64,000 nucleotides of DNA. It comes from Campylobacter jejuni. GTDB taxonomy: Bacteria > Campylobacterota > Campylobacteria > Campylobacterales > Campylobacteraceae. Shown piece after piece: positions 37,982 through 46,826 of this stretch. Location of the stretch: contig NZ_LN831025.1 in assembly GCF_001457695.1 (NCBI RefSeq), positions 620,001-684,000 on the forward strand. Reading direction: 5' to 3'. The notes below the pieces were generated by a model. The model worked only from the letters and a program-made list of their open reading frames with translations, was not told the DNA's origin and did not search any database. The stretch's first letter is position 1; every line of letters begins with the position of its first letter. The position numbers and the translations under genes are program-made.

Positions 37982-38208
37982 ATTAATTGATTAATTTCAT
38001 TTTGATATGGAAATCTTTCACTTTCGCAATTAATAAGTTGTGTTTTAGAGAAGATAACTTTTCCGTCTACTTCAACGATAAAATCACCTCTGCCGCCAAT
38101 TTCAAATTCTACTTCAACATCTTTGAAATCGCTTTGTAGTTCTTCTGCAACCCTTGCAGCTTGTGGGCGATAATTTCAAAGATTGCAATAAGCAATTTTT
38201 ACTTTCAT
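37966..38208 (-). CDS. SelW/Rdx-family selenoprotein with in-frame TGA (Sec11)
   Basis: Reading through one TGA (38176-38178) gives an 80-residue protein. It begins MKVKIAYCNLUNYRPQAA and continues RVAEELQSDFKDVEVEFE, IGGRGDFIVEVDGKVIF, and SKTQLINCESERFP. The CxxU redox motif (Cys8, Sec11) after the first beta-strand and the GxFEI/VxVDG pattern are those of the thioredoxin-like SelW/SelT/SelH (Rdx) family. A bSECIS-like hairpin starts 16 nt after the TGA. AAGGA (38216-38220) is better spaced for this ATG than for the ATG one codon earlier. Campylobacter does make selenocysteine (formate dehydrogenase), and a SelW-like selenoprotein is known in the genus from surveys. The redox partner is unknown. 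Confidence 0.9.
38145..38159 (-). promoter_or_regulatory. bSECIS-like hairpin for selenocysteine insertion
   Basis: On the sense strand, CTGCAA-GGG-TTGCAG forms a 6-bp stem with a GGG loop beginning 16 nt after the TGA. Position and G-containing apical loop fit the SelB-binding bacterial SECIS. Confidence 0.75.
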
Positions 38209-38237
38209 CATTTCATCCTTTGAAAAGTTCTTTTTAT

Positions 38238-38265
38238 TAAGATTAAAATCTTAGATTTTATTATA
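38238..38265 (-). promoter_or_regulatory. Promoter and dyad of the selenoprotein gene
   Basis: TATAAT on the minus strand at 38260-38265 is followed, at the expected transcription start, by the dyad TAAGATT-AA-AATCTTA (38238-38253), a possible operator. Confidence 0.5.
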
Positions 38266-38351
38266 GTTTATTTTGGCTGAATTTTTGCCTTTTTTGTAAA
38301 ATTTAAGTTGAAATTTAGGGTCAATTTCTTTCAAATTCAGCGAGAAAAATT

Positions 38352-38357
38352 TATAAT
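38352..38357 (+). promoter_or_regulatory. Sigma-70 -10 box of dnaE
   Basis: TATAAT in TTTATAATTTTTATC, 45 nt upstream of the dnaE start. Confidence 0.5.
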
Positions 38358-38401
38358 TTTTATCAAAATTAAAATAAGCTTTAAAAAACTAAAGGAAGAA
38401 A

Positions 38402-41400
38402 ATGAGTCAATTTACACACTTGCATTTACATACAGAATATTCTTTGCTTGATGGAGCTAATAAGCTTAAAGAATTAGCTTTGACTTTAAAAGAGCAGGGT
38501 GCTACAAGTGTGGCTATGACAGATCATGGAAATATGTTTGGGGCAATTGATTTTTATCAAACAATGAAAGCACAAGGTTTAAAACCTATCATTGGTATGG
38601 AAGCGTATTTACATAATCACGATGAATTAGATGATAAAAGTTCTCGTCAGCGTTTTCACCTTTGTTTGTATGCAAAAAATGAGATCGGATATCAAAATTT
38701 AATGTATTTAAGTTCTCAAAGTTATATTAAAGGTTTGTATTATTATCCGCGTATCAATAAAAAGCTTTTGGAAGATTATAGCGAAGGTCTTATTTGTTCT
38801 TCTGCTTGCTTGCAAGGTGAAGTAAATTGGCACTTAAATACTTATAGTGAAAGAAATGTGCGTTTTGGTGCAAAAGGCTATGAAGCAGCAAAAGAAGCAG
38901 CATTATGGTATAAAAAAGTTTTTAAAGATGATTTTTATTTTGAAATCATGCGTCATGGTATAGGTGATCAAAGAATGATAGATGATGATATTATCAGACT
39001 TTCTAAAGAATTAAATATAAAAATCATTGCTACAAATGATACGCATTATACTTTTAAAGAAAGAGCGGCTGCCCATGAGGTTTTTATGTGTATAGCTATG
39101 GGAAAAAAACTTAATGACCCTGATAGAATGCGTCATAGTGTGCATGAATTTTATGTTAAAAGCCCTGAGCAAATGAGTGAGCTTTTTGCAGATATTCCAG
39201 AAGCTATAGAAAATACACAAGAAATCGCGCAAAAATGTAATTTAGAGCTTAATCTTGGCAATCCCACTCCACCGAATTTTAAATTTACAAGAGAATATGC
39301 TAAAGATCATAATATTATCTTACCTGAAGAAACAAAAGAATTTAGCTTTGATAATGATGACATAGTTTTTGAAGAACTTTGTAAAAAGGGACTTGAAGAG
39401 AGATTAAAATTTATCGATGAAAGCAAGCATGAAGAATACAAACAAAGACTTGAAGTAGAAATTAACATCATTAAAAATATGAAATTTTCAGGTTATATGC
39501 TTATTGTTCATGATTTTATTAAAGTGGCTAAAGATAAAGGTATTCCAGTAGGCCCTGGAAGAGGATCAGCTGCAGGAAGTTTGGTTTCTTATTGTTTAAG
39601 GATTACGGATTTAGATCCTATTCCTTATAGTCTACTTTTTGAGCGTTTTTTAAATCCTGAGCGTGTGAGCATGCCTGATATTGATGTGGATTTTTGTCAA
39701 GACAGACGTGCTGAAGTGATTGACTATGTGATTGATAAATATGGAGCGGATAAGGTTGCACAGGTGATTACCTTTGGTAAACTTTTGGCTAAAGGGGTGA
39801 TACGTGATGTGGCTAGAGTTTGTGATATGAGTATTCAAGATGCTGATGAGCTTGCTAAACTTGTGCCTGAAGAGCTTAAAATCACTCTTGATGCTGCTTA
39901 TGAAAAAGAACCTAAAATCAAAGAATTTATTGATCGTCATCCTAAAGGTCCTGAAGTTTGGGAGTATGCAAGAGCTTTAGAAGGATTAAATCGCAATGCG
40001 GGTATGCACGCAGCAGGTGTTGTAATTTCTAATGAAAGTTTATGGAAGAAAACTCCGCTTTTTAGACAAAGTAAAAATGATGAAAGACATTTGGTAACGC
40101 AGTATTCTAAAGATCATTTAGAAGATGTGGATTTGATAAAATTTGACTTTTTAGGTCTTAAAACCTTAACAGTAATCAATAATGCGATCAAGCTTATTAA
40201 AAAGCGTTACAATAAAGACATTATTTGGGAAACTATAGATGTAAATGATAGCAAAGTTTATAAAACCATACAAAGTGGAAATACTTTGGGAATTTTTCAA
40301 ATCGAATCAGGCGGTATGCAAAGCTTAAATGCACGCTTAAAACCAGAGCGTTTTGAAGATATCATTGCGGTTCTTGCGCTTTATCGTCCAGGCCCTATGG
40401 AATCAGGAATGCTTGATGATTTTATCGACAGAAAGCATGGTTTAAAAAGTATAGAATATCCTTTTGACAGTTTAGAAAAGGTTTTAGAGCCTACTTATGG
40501 GATTATTGTTTATCAAGAACAGGTTATGCAAATTGTTCAAATTGTAGGTGGCTTTTCTTTAGGAGGTGCTGATGTAGTGCGTCGTGCTATGGGTAAAAAA
40601 GATCCTGAGAAGATGAAAAAGCTTAAAACTGATTTTGCAGATGGAGCAGAAAAACAAGGATATGATAGAGCAAAAGCTGAGGATTTATGGGAGCTTATCG
40701 TAAAATTTGCAGGATATGGTTTTAATAAATCTCACTCTGCGGCTTATGCGTTGATTACTTTTCAAACAGCTTATTTAAAAACTTATTATCCTAGTGAATT
40801 TATGGCAGCGCTTTTAACAAGCGAAGAAAACAATGTGGATAAAATTGCTGTTTATATTGATGAGATGAAAAAAATAAATATTAAACTTTTACCTCCATCG
40901 ATTAACAAAGCGATCCGTGAATTTAGTGCTTTAGAGCAAGATGGCAAGGATGCTATTATATACGGACTTGGGGCTATAAAAAGTGTGGGTATTCCTGCAG
41001 TTGAAAATTTACTTGAAGCAAGACAAGATGGAGAATTTAAGGATATTAATGATTTCTTAGGTAAGATAGATCCTACCAAAATAAACCGTAGAACATTAGA
41101 AAGTCTTATTAAGGCAGGGGCTTTTGATGAGTTTGGTTTTACTAGAAAAGCTTTGTTTGATAATATGGAAAATCTTAGCGAAGCATCGCGTAAAATGGCT
41201 GAAGTAAGAAAAAATGCTGCAAGTTCTCTTTTTGGTGAAGAGGAATTAACTTCAGGTGTTCAAGTAAATTTTACTCCCAAAAATGAAGAATTTGAAGTGA
41301 TGGAAAAATTAGGATATGAAAAAGAAATTTTAGGAATTTATGTTTCAGGCCATCCTTTAGATCGATTTTATGAACAAATTAATGCCATAGATTATGTTAA

Positions 41401-42004
41401 AAGTTTAGATTTTGAAAGTTTAAAAAACAATGGAGAAATTTTAAGTATAGGTAAAATTGAAGATTTCAAATCCATGATGAGTAAAAATAATAAGCGTTAT
41501 GGTAGAATTGAAATTTTGGATTATTATTCTTCGTTTGATGCTACTGTATTTGAAAGCAATGTAGAAGAAATAGAAAACATCATCAAAGATGAAAATTTAA
41601 AAAATAATGCCTATGGTTTTGTATTGGGATTTAAAGCTGAGGGAGGGGAGAAGCCTAGCTTTTTTTTAAAGGCAATTAAAGATTTACAAAGTCTTGAAGA
41701 TGGCGAGATTAAAGCTATAAAAAAATTTGGAGCAAAAAAAGATTTCAAAAATAAAGAAGAAAATCATTTTACCGCAGAACCTAAGGAATTTGAAAAAAAT
41801 ATCATAGAGCTAGATTTGACAAGATTAAATAGAGAATTAATCTATGAAATTCATGAAATTGCTAGAAATGCACATAATCCTAATGAAAAAAATAATAAAA
41901 AACTTGTTTTAAAAGTTATTAGCGCGGGATCTTGCTTGCTTTATCATACAGATTTTATTATCTCTGATAGTATAGTAGAAGAAATTTCTAATAAATATGC
42001 TTAA
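38402..42004 (+). CDS. dnaE: DnaE, DNA polymerase III alpha subunit
   Basis: DnaE is the replicative polymerase of the chromosome. The 1200-residue protein starts with the PHP domain (FTHLHLHTEYSLLDGANKL), continues with the C-family polymerase core (GPGRGSAAGSLVSY and the catalytic MPDIDVDFCQDRR, about residues 380-440), then NRNAGMHAAGVVIS, ALYRPGPMESGM, the fingers (GYGFNKSHSAAYALITFQ), tandem HhH motifs, and a C-terminal OB and tau-binding region. AAGGAAG lies just before the ATG. The gene is alone and converges with yggS. Confidence 0.98.
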   Translation: MSQFTHLHLHTEYSLLDGANKLKELALTLKEQGATSVAMTDHGNMFGAIDFYQTMKAQGLKPIIGMEAYLHNHDELDDKSSRQRFHLCLYAKNEIGYQNLMYLSSQSYIKGLYYYPRINKKLLEDYSEGLICSSACLQGEVNWHLNTYSERNVRFGAKGYEAAKEAALWYKKVFKDDFYFEIMRHGIGDQRMIDDDIIRLSKELNIKIIATNDTHYTFKERAAAHEVFMCIAMGKKLNDPDRMRHSVHEFYVKSPEQMSELFADIPEAIENTQEIAQKCNLELNLGNPTPPNFKFTREYAKDHNIILPEETKEFSFDNDDIVFEELCKKGLEERLKFIDESKHEEYKQRLEVEINIIKNMKFSGYMLIVHDFIKVAKDKGIPVGPGRGSAAGSLVSYCLRITDLDPIPYSLLFERFLNPERVSMPDIDVDFCQDRRAEVIDYVIDKYGADKVAQVITFGKLLAKGVIRDVARVCDMSIQDADELAKLVPEELKITLDAAYEKEPKIKEFIDRHPKGPEVWEYARALEGLNRNAGMHAAGVVISNESLWKKTPLFRQSKNDERHLVTQYSKDHLEDVDLIKFDFLGLKTLTVINNAIKLIKKRYNKDIIWETIDVNDSKVYKTIQSGNTLGIFQIESGGMQSLNARLKPERFEDIIAVLALYRPGPMESGMLDDFIDRKHGLKSIEYPFDSLEKVLEPTYGIIVYQEQVMQIVQIVGGFSLGGADVVRRAMGKKDPEKMKKLKTDFADGAEKQGYDRAKAEDLWELIVKFAGYGFNKSHSAAYALITFQTAYLKTYYPSEFMAALLTSEENNVDKIAVYIDEMKKINIKLLPPSINKAIREFSALEQDGKDAIIYGLGAIKSVGIPAVENLLEARQDGEFKDINDFLGKIDPTKINRRTLESLIKAGAFDEFGFTRKALFDNMENLSEASRKMAEVRKNAASSLFGEEELTSGVQVNFTPKNEEFEVMEKLGYEKEILGIYVSGHPLDRFYEQINAIDYVKSLDFESLKNNGEILSIGKIEDFKSMMSKNNKRYGRIEILDYYSSFDATVFESNVEEIENIIKDENLKNNAYGFVLGFKAEGGEKPSFFLKAIKDLQSLEDGEIKAIKKFGAKKDFKNKEENHFTAEPKEFEKNIIELDLTRLNRELIYEIHEIARNAHNPNEKNNKKLVLKVISAGSCLLYHTDFIISDSIVEEISNKYA

Positions 42005-42031
42005 GTAAGATTGTTCTTACTTAAGATTTTT
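42000..42031. terminator. Bidirectional terminator shared by dnaE and yggS
   Basis: Perfect 10-bp stem CTTAAGTAAG / CTTACTTAAG with a six-base loop and a T-run. The stop codons of both converging genes lie within the two arms (42002-42004 and 42017-42019). Confidence 0.85.
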
Positions 42032-42649
42032 AAATAAAATGCTTCCGAGTCTTACTAAGTTAGATCCGCATTTTATAGCAATTTCAAAATCATTACTCAT
42101 CCCCATAGAGCAAATTTTAGCCCCATGTTTTTGAAGAATTTCATAAATTTTAAATGTAGTTTCAAAGCTTTTTATAATACTTTCTTTATCTTGGCTGTGT
42201 GATCCTATACTCATTACGCCACAAAGATTTAGATTATAGCATTCTTCTTGTATTTGTAAATATTCTTCTACAGCTTGATTTGGATCTAGACCGCTTTTGC
42301 TATTTTCATTTGCACTATTGATTTCTAATAAAGTATTTAATTTATAATCAAGTCTTTTGTCCATAGCTTTAGCTATTTTAATACCATTGCAAGAGTGCCA
42401 TAATATAGGTTTTTGTTTGATTAAGAGATTGATTTTGTTGCTTTGTAGCGTTCCTATAAAATGCCACTTTATGTCTAGTTTTTTTTCATCAAGATTTTCT
42501 TTTTTTTGTGTTAGAGCTTGGACTTGATTTTCTCCAAATTCTACTATACCTTGATCAAAAAGCTTTTCAATTATACTTGCATCGACATACTTGCTTGCGG
42601 CTACAAGACGAATGTTTTTGGTTTTTTCTAAAATTTGTTCTAAAGTCAT
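42017..42649 (-). CDS. YggS-family pyridoxal phosphate homeostasis protein
   Basis: This 210-residue PLP-binding protein folds like an alanine racemase barrel. The PLP lysine is in LVAASKYVDAS (Lys20). Other family marks are VEFGENQVQAL, WHFIGTLQSNKI, LLEINSANENSKSGL, LCGVMSIGSH and the C-terminal CSMGMSNDFEIAIKCGSNLV with RLGSILF. It buffers PLP and has no known catalytic reaction. It lies upstream of nothing on its strand and 35 nt downstream of flaC. Confidence 0.93.
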   Translation of the reverse strand: MTLEQILEKTKNIRLVAASKYVDASIIEKLFDQGIVEFGENQVQALTQKKENLDEKKLDIKWHFIGTLQSNKINLLIKQKPILWHSCNGIKIAKAMDKRLDYKLNTLLEINSANENSKSGLDPNQAVEEYLQIQEECYNLNLCGVMSIGSHSQDKESIIKSFETTFKIYEILQKHGAKICSMGMSNDFEIAIKCGSNLVRLGSILFKNLK

Positions 42650-42684
42650 TTTGATAAAGAAATAAGCCTTATTTAGGGCTTATA

Positions 42685-43434
42685 TTATTGTAACAAATTA
42701 GCAATTTTGCTTTGAAGCTGTATGTTGGATTGTGCAGCAACAAAAGCAGCAGCATTTTCTTTTAGATAATTGGCATTAAAATCATTAACATTTTTTGCCA
42801 TGTCATTATTTAGTAAATTATTTTCAGCTGCTTTTGAGTTGATGCTGTTTTGAACACTTGTATTAATATTTGATGTAATGGCATTGATACCTGAGCCTAT
42901 TTCACTTCTTAAACTTCCAAGTTGATCCATAAAATTTGTAATACTATCTTGATTATCTATGCTTAATCCACCTGTTGCTAATGGATTTAAATTTGTAGTT
43001 TCAGTTCCGCTACCTACTACAAAATTCATAGTTTGAAAGACATTTTTTCCATTATAAGTTGCATTATTAAAAGAATCATTGATGGATTCTTGTATGCGTG
43101 TTGCTTCTGTTCTTAGCATTCCTTTTTGAGAATCATTAAGTGCAGCATTGTTCATTTTCACTGAAAGTTCATTAAGTCTATCTGCGCTTTGAGAGATATT
43201 GGTAAGGCTAGCATCTGCAATTTGTAAAACCCCTATAGCATCATAAGCATTTGCGACACCTTGATCTATAGTGCTTGATTGAGATCTTAAAGAATCAGCA
43301 ATAGCTAAATTGGCACTATCAACTCCACTTATTGCACGAACAGCCGCAATATTTTCTAAAGCTTTATCACTAGCTTTTTGTGCATTGTTTAAATAATAAT
43401 TTTGTTGCATCATAGTTGCATCAGAGATCATCAT
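42685..43434 (-). CDS. flaC: FlaC, secreted short flagellin
   Basis: The 249-residue protein contains the conserved flagellin terminal D0/D1 helices (SLRSQSSTIDQGVANAYDAI near the front, EIGSGINAITSNINTSVQN near the back) with almost no variable centre. It is therefore less than half the length of FlaA/FlaB. In C. jejuni, FlaC is secreted through the flagellar apparatus, is not needed for the filament, and binds host cells. AAGGAG precedes the start. Upstream on the minus strand, GATAGAATATT forms a plausible -10 box. Confidence 0.93.
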   Translation of the reverse strand: MMISDATMMQQNYYLNNAQKASDKALENIAAVRAISGVDSANLAIADSLRSQSSTIDQGVANAYDAIGVLQIADASLTNISQSADRLNELSVKMNNAALNDSQKGMLRTEATRIQESINDSFNNATYNGKNVFQTMNFVVGSGTETTNLNPLATGGLSIDNQDSITNFMDQLGSLRSEIGSGINAITSNINTSVQNSINSKAAENNLLNNDMAKNVNDFNANYLKENAAAFVAAQSNIQLQSKIANLLQ

Positions 43435-43448
43435 GGCCTACTCCTTCT

Positions 43449-43492
43449 CTTTTGGATTTATTTAATATTCTATCATTTTTTTGCTATTTTAA
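43449..43492 (-). promoter_or_regulatory. Probable flaC promoter
   Basis: On the minus strand, TTTAAAATAGC is followed by TGATAGAATATTA. It reads either as an extended sigma-70 -10 (TAGAAT) or as a loose sigma-28 site (TAAA and GATA, spacing short). Which sigma factor uses it is not decided by sequence. Confidence 0.4.
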
Positions 43493-43943
43493 AGCTTAAG
43501 AAATATAAAAAAACTTGCATTATCAAGATGATTTTAATCACTATTTCACTTGCATTATGGATACTGATAAATTCTTGAGTTTTTGTAGCGTTTTCGCCTA
43601 AGTTTTGGAGTTCAATTATGGTATTAGTAAAATAAAAAACAAATATTAAGCTTAAGATCAAAATAAGCAAACTCAGCATAAATTTTGACAATTTTATTTG
43701 AAATTTCATTTCATCTTTTATAAGAGAATAAATTTCATATAAAAAATTAACCACTGAAACAAAAACCAGTAAATATCCCATCTTAATAAAAATTCGCGTC
43801 ATCATTAAGCCACTTTGAAAATGGCTCAACACTCCTTCTCCTATAAGATTTTGAGGAAAAAAAATTGTTGGTGCAACAACTATTCCTAGTATGAGTTCAA
43901 CCCCTATGATGGAGGCAAGTAAAAATAAATTAATAGCTTTCAA
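43473..43943 (-). CDS. DUF4149-type integral membrane protein
   Basis: The 156-residue protein has four predicted transmembrane helices: LFLLASIIGVELILGIVVAP, the ILVFVSVV-like region near residue 60, LSLLILILSLIFVFYF-like near 95-110, and a C-terminal ILIMQVFLYFLSF. The short conserved segment APTIFFPQNLIGEGVLSHFQ is typical of DUF4149/TMEM205-like proteins. Function unknown. It follows prmC by 12 nt on the minus strand. Confidence 0.8.
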   Translation of the reverse strand: MKAINLFLLASIIGVELILGIVVAPTIFFPQNLIGEGVLSHFQSGLMMTRIFIKMGYLLVFVSVVNFLYEIYSLIKDEMKFQIKLSKFMLSLLILILSLIFVFYFTNTIIELQNLGENATKTQEFISIHNASEIVIKIILIMQVFLYFLSFKIAKK

Positions 43944-43955
43944 GAGTTTCTCCTT

Positions 43956-44771
43956 TTATTTTTTATCATAACGCATATTTGTAAATTTAGCTACAAAAGC
44001 ACGATTATAACCTTGTTCATCTTTGAAAAAATCAACAATGAAATTATTTTGATATAAAATTTTTTCCAAAATTTCTTTTTGATCATAGCCAAATTCGCAA
44101 GCTAAAAATTTAACTTTTTTATCAAGGGAAAAATGTATGATTTCTTCTAGAATTTCATATCCTTTTTCTCCACCAAATAAAGCCTCTTTGGGTTCTTTTT
44201 GCACCCAAATATCTATAGGATATGAATTTTTAATATAGGGTGGATTTGAAAAAATAAAATCATAATTTTCTTTAATTTGCTTAAAATTACAAAGTTTAAA
44301 GTCAATCAAGTGATCGACTTTGTGTAATTTGGCATTCTCTAAAGCTAATTCTAAGGCTTTGGGATTGATATCGCAGGCTGTGATTTTTAACCCAAGTTCT
44401 TTGGCTAAAATAATGCTTAAAATTCCGCTTCCAAATCCTATTTCTAAAATCCCATTAAAAGTATTTTTTTTGCATAAATTTAAAATTTGAAAAAGTAAAA
44501 TTTCACTATCGTAGCGAGGGATTAGAACACCTTTTTTTATATTAAATTCTAATCCCCAAAAATCCACTTTTTCAAATATATATTCAAAAGGTTCTCCAGA
44601 TTTAAAACGCCTTATAAGCTTAAAATAAGGTTCATGATCTATTTGTATATCTTGGTTTAAAAATAACCAAGCTTTATCTTTTTTTAGATATTCACAGAGT
44701 ATAAATACTGCTTCATTTTCATAACCTTTTAAGCTAGATTTAGCCTCCATAAGAGCATTTTTTATAGTCAA
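43956..44771 (-). CDS. prmC: PrmC (HemK), release factor glutamine methyltransferase
   Basis: PrmC methylates the Gln of the GGQ motif in release factors. The 271-residue enzyme has a helical N-terminal domain, the SAM site ILEIGFGSGILSIILAKEL, and the substrate motif FSNPPYIKNS, then ALFGGEKGYEILEEII. It begins at a TTG that overlaps the stop of the M48 peptidase gene (TTGA), so the two are coupled. Confidence 0.94.
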   Translation of the reverse strand: MTIKNALMEAKSSLKGYENEAVFILCEYLKKDKAWLFLNQDIQIDHEPYFKLIRRFKSGEPFEYIFEKVDFWGLEFNIKKGVLIPRYDSEILLFQILNLCKKNTFNGILEIGFGSGILSIILAKELGLKITACDINPKALELALENAKLHKVDHLIDFKLCNFKQIKENYDFIFSNPPYIKNSYPIDIWVQKEPKEALFGGEKGYEILEEIIHFSLDKKVKFLACEFGYDQKEILEKILYQNNFIVDFFKDEQGYNRAFVAKFTNMRYDKK

Positions 44772-45955
44772 GAAAGAGCCTTGATTCTATCACTAATACT
44801 TGGATGGCTGAGATAAAAAAATGCATATATTTTACTTGTTTTGATAAAAGCTTTATTTTCTCTTGCTAGGGCTATCAATGCATTTTTCATATCTTCTTTG
44901 CTTGTAACTTTAGCTCCGTGTTGATCAGCCGCAAATTCATTTTTTCTACTTAAGGCATTAAGCATAGGAGAGATTAAAAAGCTAAAAATATTCGCCAAGA
45001 TAAACAAAAGAGCAAACACGCCACCATTTACTCCTTCTAGATGACTTTCTAAGTAAATAAATTCAGGTAAATTTGCAAAAACAAAAAAAAGTAAAAACAT
45101 GGTTATAGCGCCGTTAAATAAAGCTTTGATAATATCCTTATGAACAAAATGTCCAAGCTCGTGTCCTAAAACAGCTAAAAGTTCTCTTTCATTTAAGGCT
45201 TTTAATAATGTATCAAAAAGCACCACTCTTTTGCTTTTAAAAAGTCCACCAAAATAAGCATTTAAACGCTTATCTCTTTTGCTTGCATCAATAACATAAA
45301 CCCCATTTGCACTAAACCCGCATTGTTTCATTAAAGAGCTGATTTTTTTCAATAAATTTTCATCGTCTAGTTTTTCCATTTTATTAAAAATAGGTGCTAT
45401 CAAGGTAGGGTAGATGAGATTTATAATCACTATAATGCAAAAGGCAAAAATAAAGGCCGCAATCCACCAAAAAATTCCAAAAAAATCATAGCAAAAAAGC
45501 AAAGCATAAAGGATTAAAAATCCAAATATTAAAGTTAAAATAAGACTTTTTACAGTGTCTTTGATAAAAAGTTTTACAGTCATATTTGAAAAACCATGGG
45601 CTTTATCTTTGATAAAACTTTCATAAATACTTAAAGGTAGATTTAAAATACTTGTGATTATTAAAAAAGATAATAAAAATAAAGTATTTTCAAAACGAGT
45701 GTTGTTTAAGATAAGCAATTCTTTAAGATATAAAAATCCAAAACCTATCCATGCAATATTGATGATTAAATTATAAAAATTGGAAAATAGTTTAAATTTT
45801 TCATTTTCGATGGCAATATCTGCTGCATTTTGATAGTCTTTTTCGCTTAAAATTTGAGCTTGTTTGTCTTTTTCTCTTTCTAAGAAACAAATTTGAGCAT
45901 AGGAAATCCAAGATAAAAGTGCTGTGTAAAGACATAAAATTGCAATTAAAGTCAT
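44768..45955 (-). CDS. M48-family membrane metallopeptidase (Ste24/CAAX protease-like)
   Basis: This 395-residue inner-membrane protein has several N-terminal transmembrane helices, then the zinc motif LAVLGHELGHFVHKD (HExxH, about residue 265) and the third ligand in RKNEFAADQHGA. The arrangement, with SHPSISDRIKAL at the C-terminus, is that of Ste24-type M48 proteases and not of HtpX, which is shorter. Its bacterial substrates are unknown; membrane protein quality control is a reasonable guess. Confidence 0.9.
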   Translation of the reverse strand: MTLIAILCLYTALLSWISYAQICFLEREKDKQAQILSEKDYQNAADIAIENEKFKLFSNFYNLIINIAWIGFGFLYLKELLILNNTRFENTLFLLSFLIITSILNLPLSIYESFIKDKAHGFSNMTVKLFIKDTVKSLILTLIFGFLILYALLFCYDFFGIFWWIAAFIFAFCIIVIINLIYPTLIAPIFNKMEKLDDENLLKKISSLMKQCGFSANGVYVIDASKRDKRLNAYFGGLFKSKRVVLFDTLLKALNERELLAVLGHELGHFVHKDIIKALFNGAITMFLLFFVFANLPEFIYLESHLEGVNGGVFALLFILANIFSFLISPMLNALSRKNEFAADQHGAKVTSKEDMKNALIALARENKAFIKTSKIYAFFYLSHPSISDRIKALS

Positions 45956-46081
45956 TATTTTTCCTTGATTGGTTTTTTGCGAATTCTAGCTTAAAATAAT
46001 GAAATAAAGTTAATAGTTTAAAATCTAAAATAATATTCTTTTCAACTAAGTTGGTGTATATTTATAAAAAAGGATTAAAGA

Positions 46082-46267
46082 ATGTTTTTTAAGAAAAAGA
46101 TTTCACAAAAGCAAAAAGAAAAGCCTAAAATTCCAATCAATGATGTGATTTTAGATGACAGGCTTTGTAAGTTTAAAAATAAAGTGCAAAAGATAAGTAA
46201 AGATGAGGCTTCAGCAAGTCTGCTTGCTAGACAATTAAGCAGACTTGTTAGGGCTAATAAATTTTAA
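46082..46267 (+). CDS. Small basic protein of unknown function
   Basis: The 61-residue protein is very lysine-rich at the start (FFKKKISQKQKEKPKIP) and ends SASLLARQLSRLVRANKF. AAAGGA precedes the ATG. It lies alone on the plus strand in a minus-strand block and ends by overlapping mog. Its 3' part contains an 11-bp inverted repeat (46215-46247). No family recognised; given the good ribosome site, I think it is real. Confidence 0.7.
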   Translation: MFFKKKISQKQKEKPKIPINDVILDDRLCKFKNKVQKISKDEASASLLARQLSRLVRANKF

Positions 46268-46806
46268 TTTTGACATTTTTTCTTAGGGCGAAAAACCTTA
46301 ATAACTTCATCATTTGCTTCTATATAAGCACCTTCTATCAAATCGATACAGTAAGGTATAGCCGGAAAAACAGGCTCTAGGCATTCTTTTATAGCCTTAG
46401 GATTTCCTGGTAAATTAATGATAAAAGATTTATTGCGAATTCCTGCACTCTGTCTTGAAAGTATAGCTGTTGGGACATATTTTAAACTTTCTAAGCGCAT
46501 AAGTTCTCCAAAACCTGGCATCATTTTATCACACACGGCTTCCGTGGCTTCTGGGGTTACATCACGAAGTGCTGGACCTGTACCTCCGCTTGTAACAATC
46601 AAATCGCATTTTTTTTCATCTGCTAGATAAAGTAATTTTTTAATGATCAAATCATAATCATCAGGGATTAATTCTTTATGATAAATAATATCATTTTTTA
46701 TATATGAATTTAACACTCTTTCAATTTCAGCAGTGGCTTTATCTTCGTATATACCACTACTTGCTCTATCGCTTAGGGTTAAAATTCCTATGTTTATTGT
46801 ATCCAT
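46264..46806 (-). CDS. mog: Mog/MoaB-type molybdopterin adenylyltransferase
   Basis: The enzyme activates molybdopterin with AMP before molybdenum insertion. The 180-residue protein shows IGILTLSDRASSGIYEDKA, the nucleotide loop VTSGGTGPALRDVTPEA, and SRQSAGIRNKSFIINLPGNP with AIKECLEPVFPAIPYC. Molybdenum or tungsten enzymes such as formate dehydrogenase explain its need. It lies 20 nt downstream of corA on the same strand. Confidence 0.93.
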   Translation of the reverse strand: MDTINIGILTLSDRASSGIYEDKATAEIERVLNSYIKNDIIYHKELIPDDYDLIIKKLLYLADEKKCDLIVTSGGTGPALRDVTPEATEAVCDKMMPGFGELMRLESLKYVPTAILSRQSAGIRNKSFIINLPGNPKAIKECLEPVFPAIPYCIDLIEGAYIEANDEVIKVFRPKKKCQN

Positions 46807-46826
46807 TGTTTCTCCTTAATAAATTT

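Noticed and set aside
44768-45955. HtpX heat-shock protease
   Set aside because: The length (395 residues) and the ligand motif NEFAADQHGA with a late HELGH fit Ste24/CAAX-type M48 proteases better than the roughly 290-residue HtpX.
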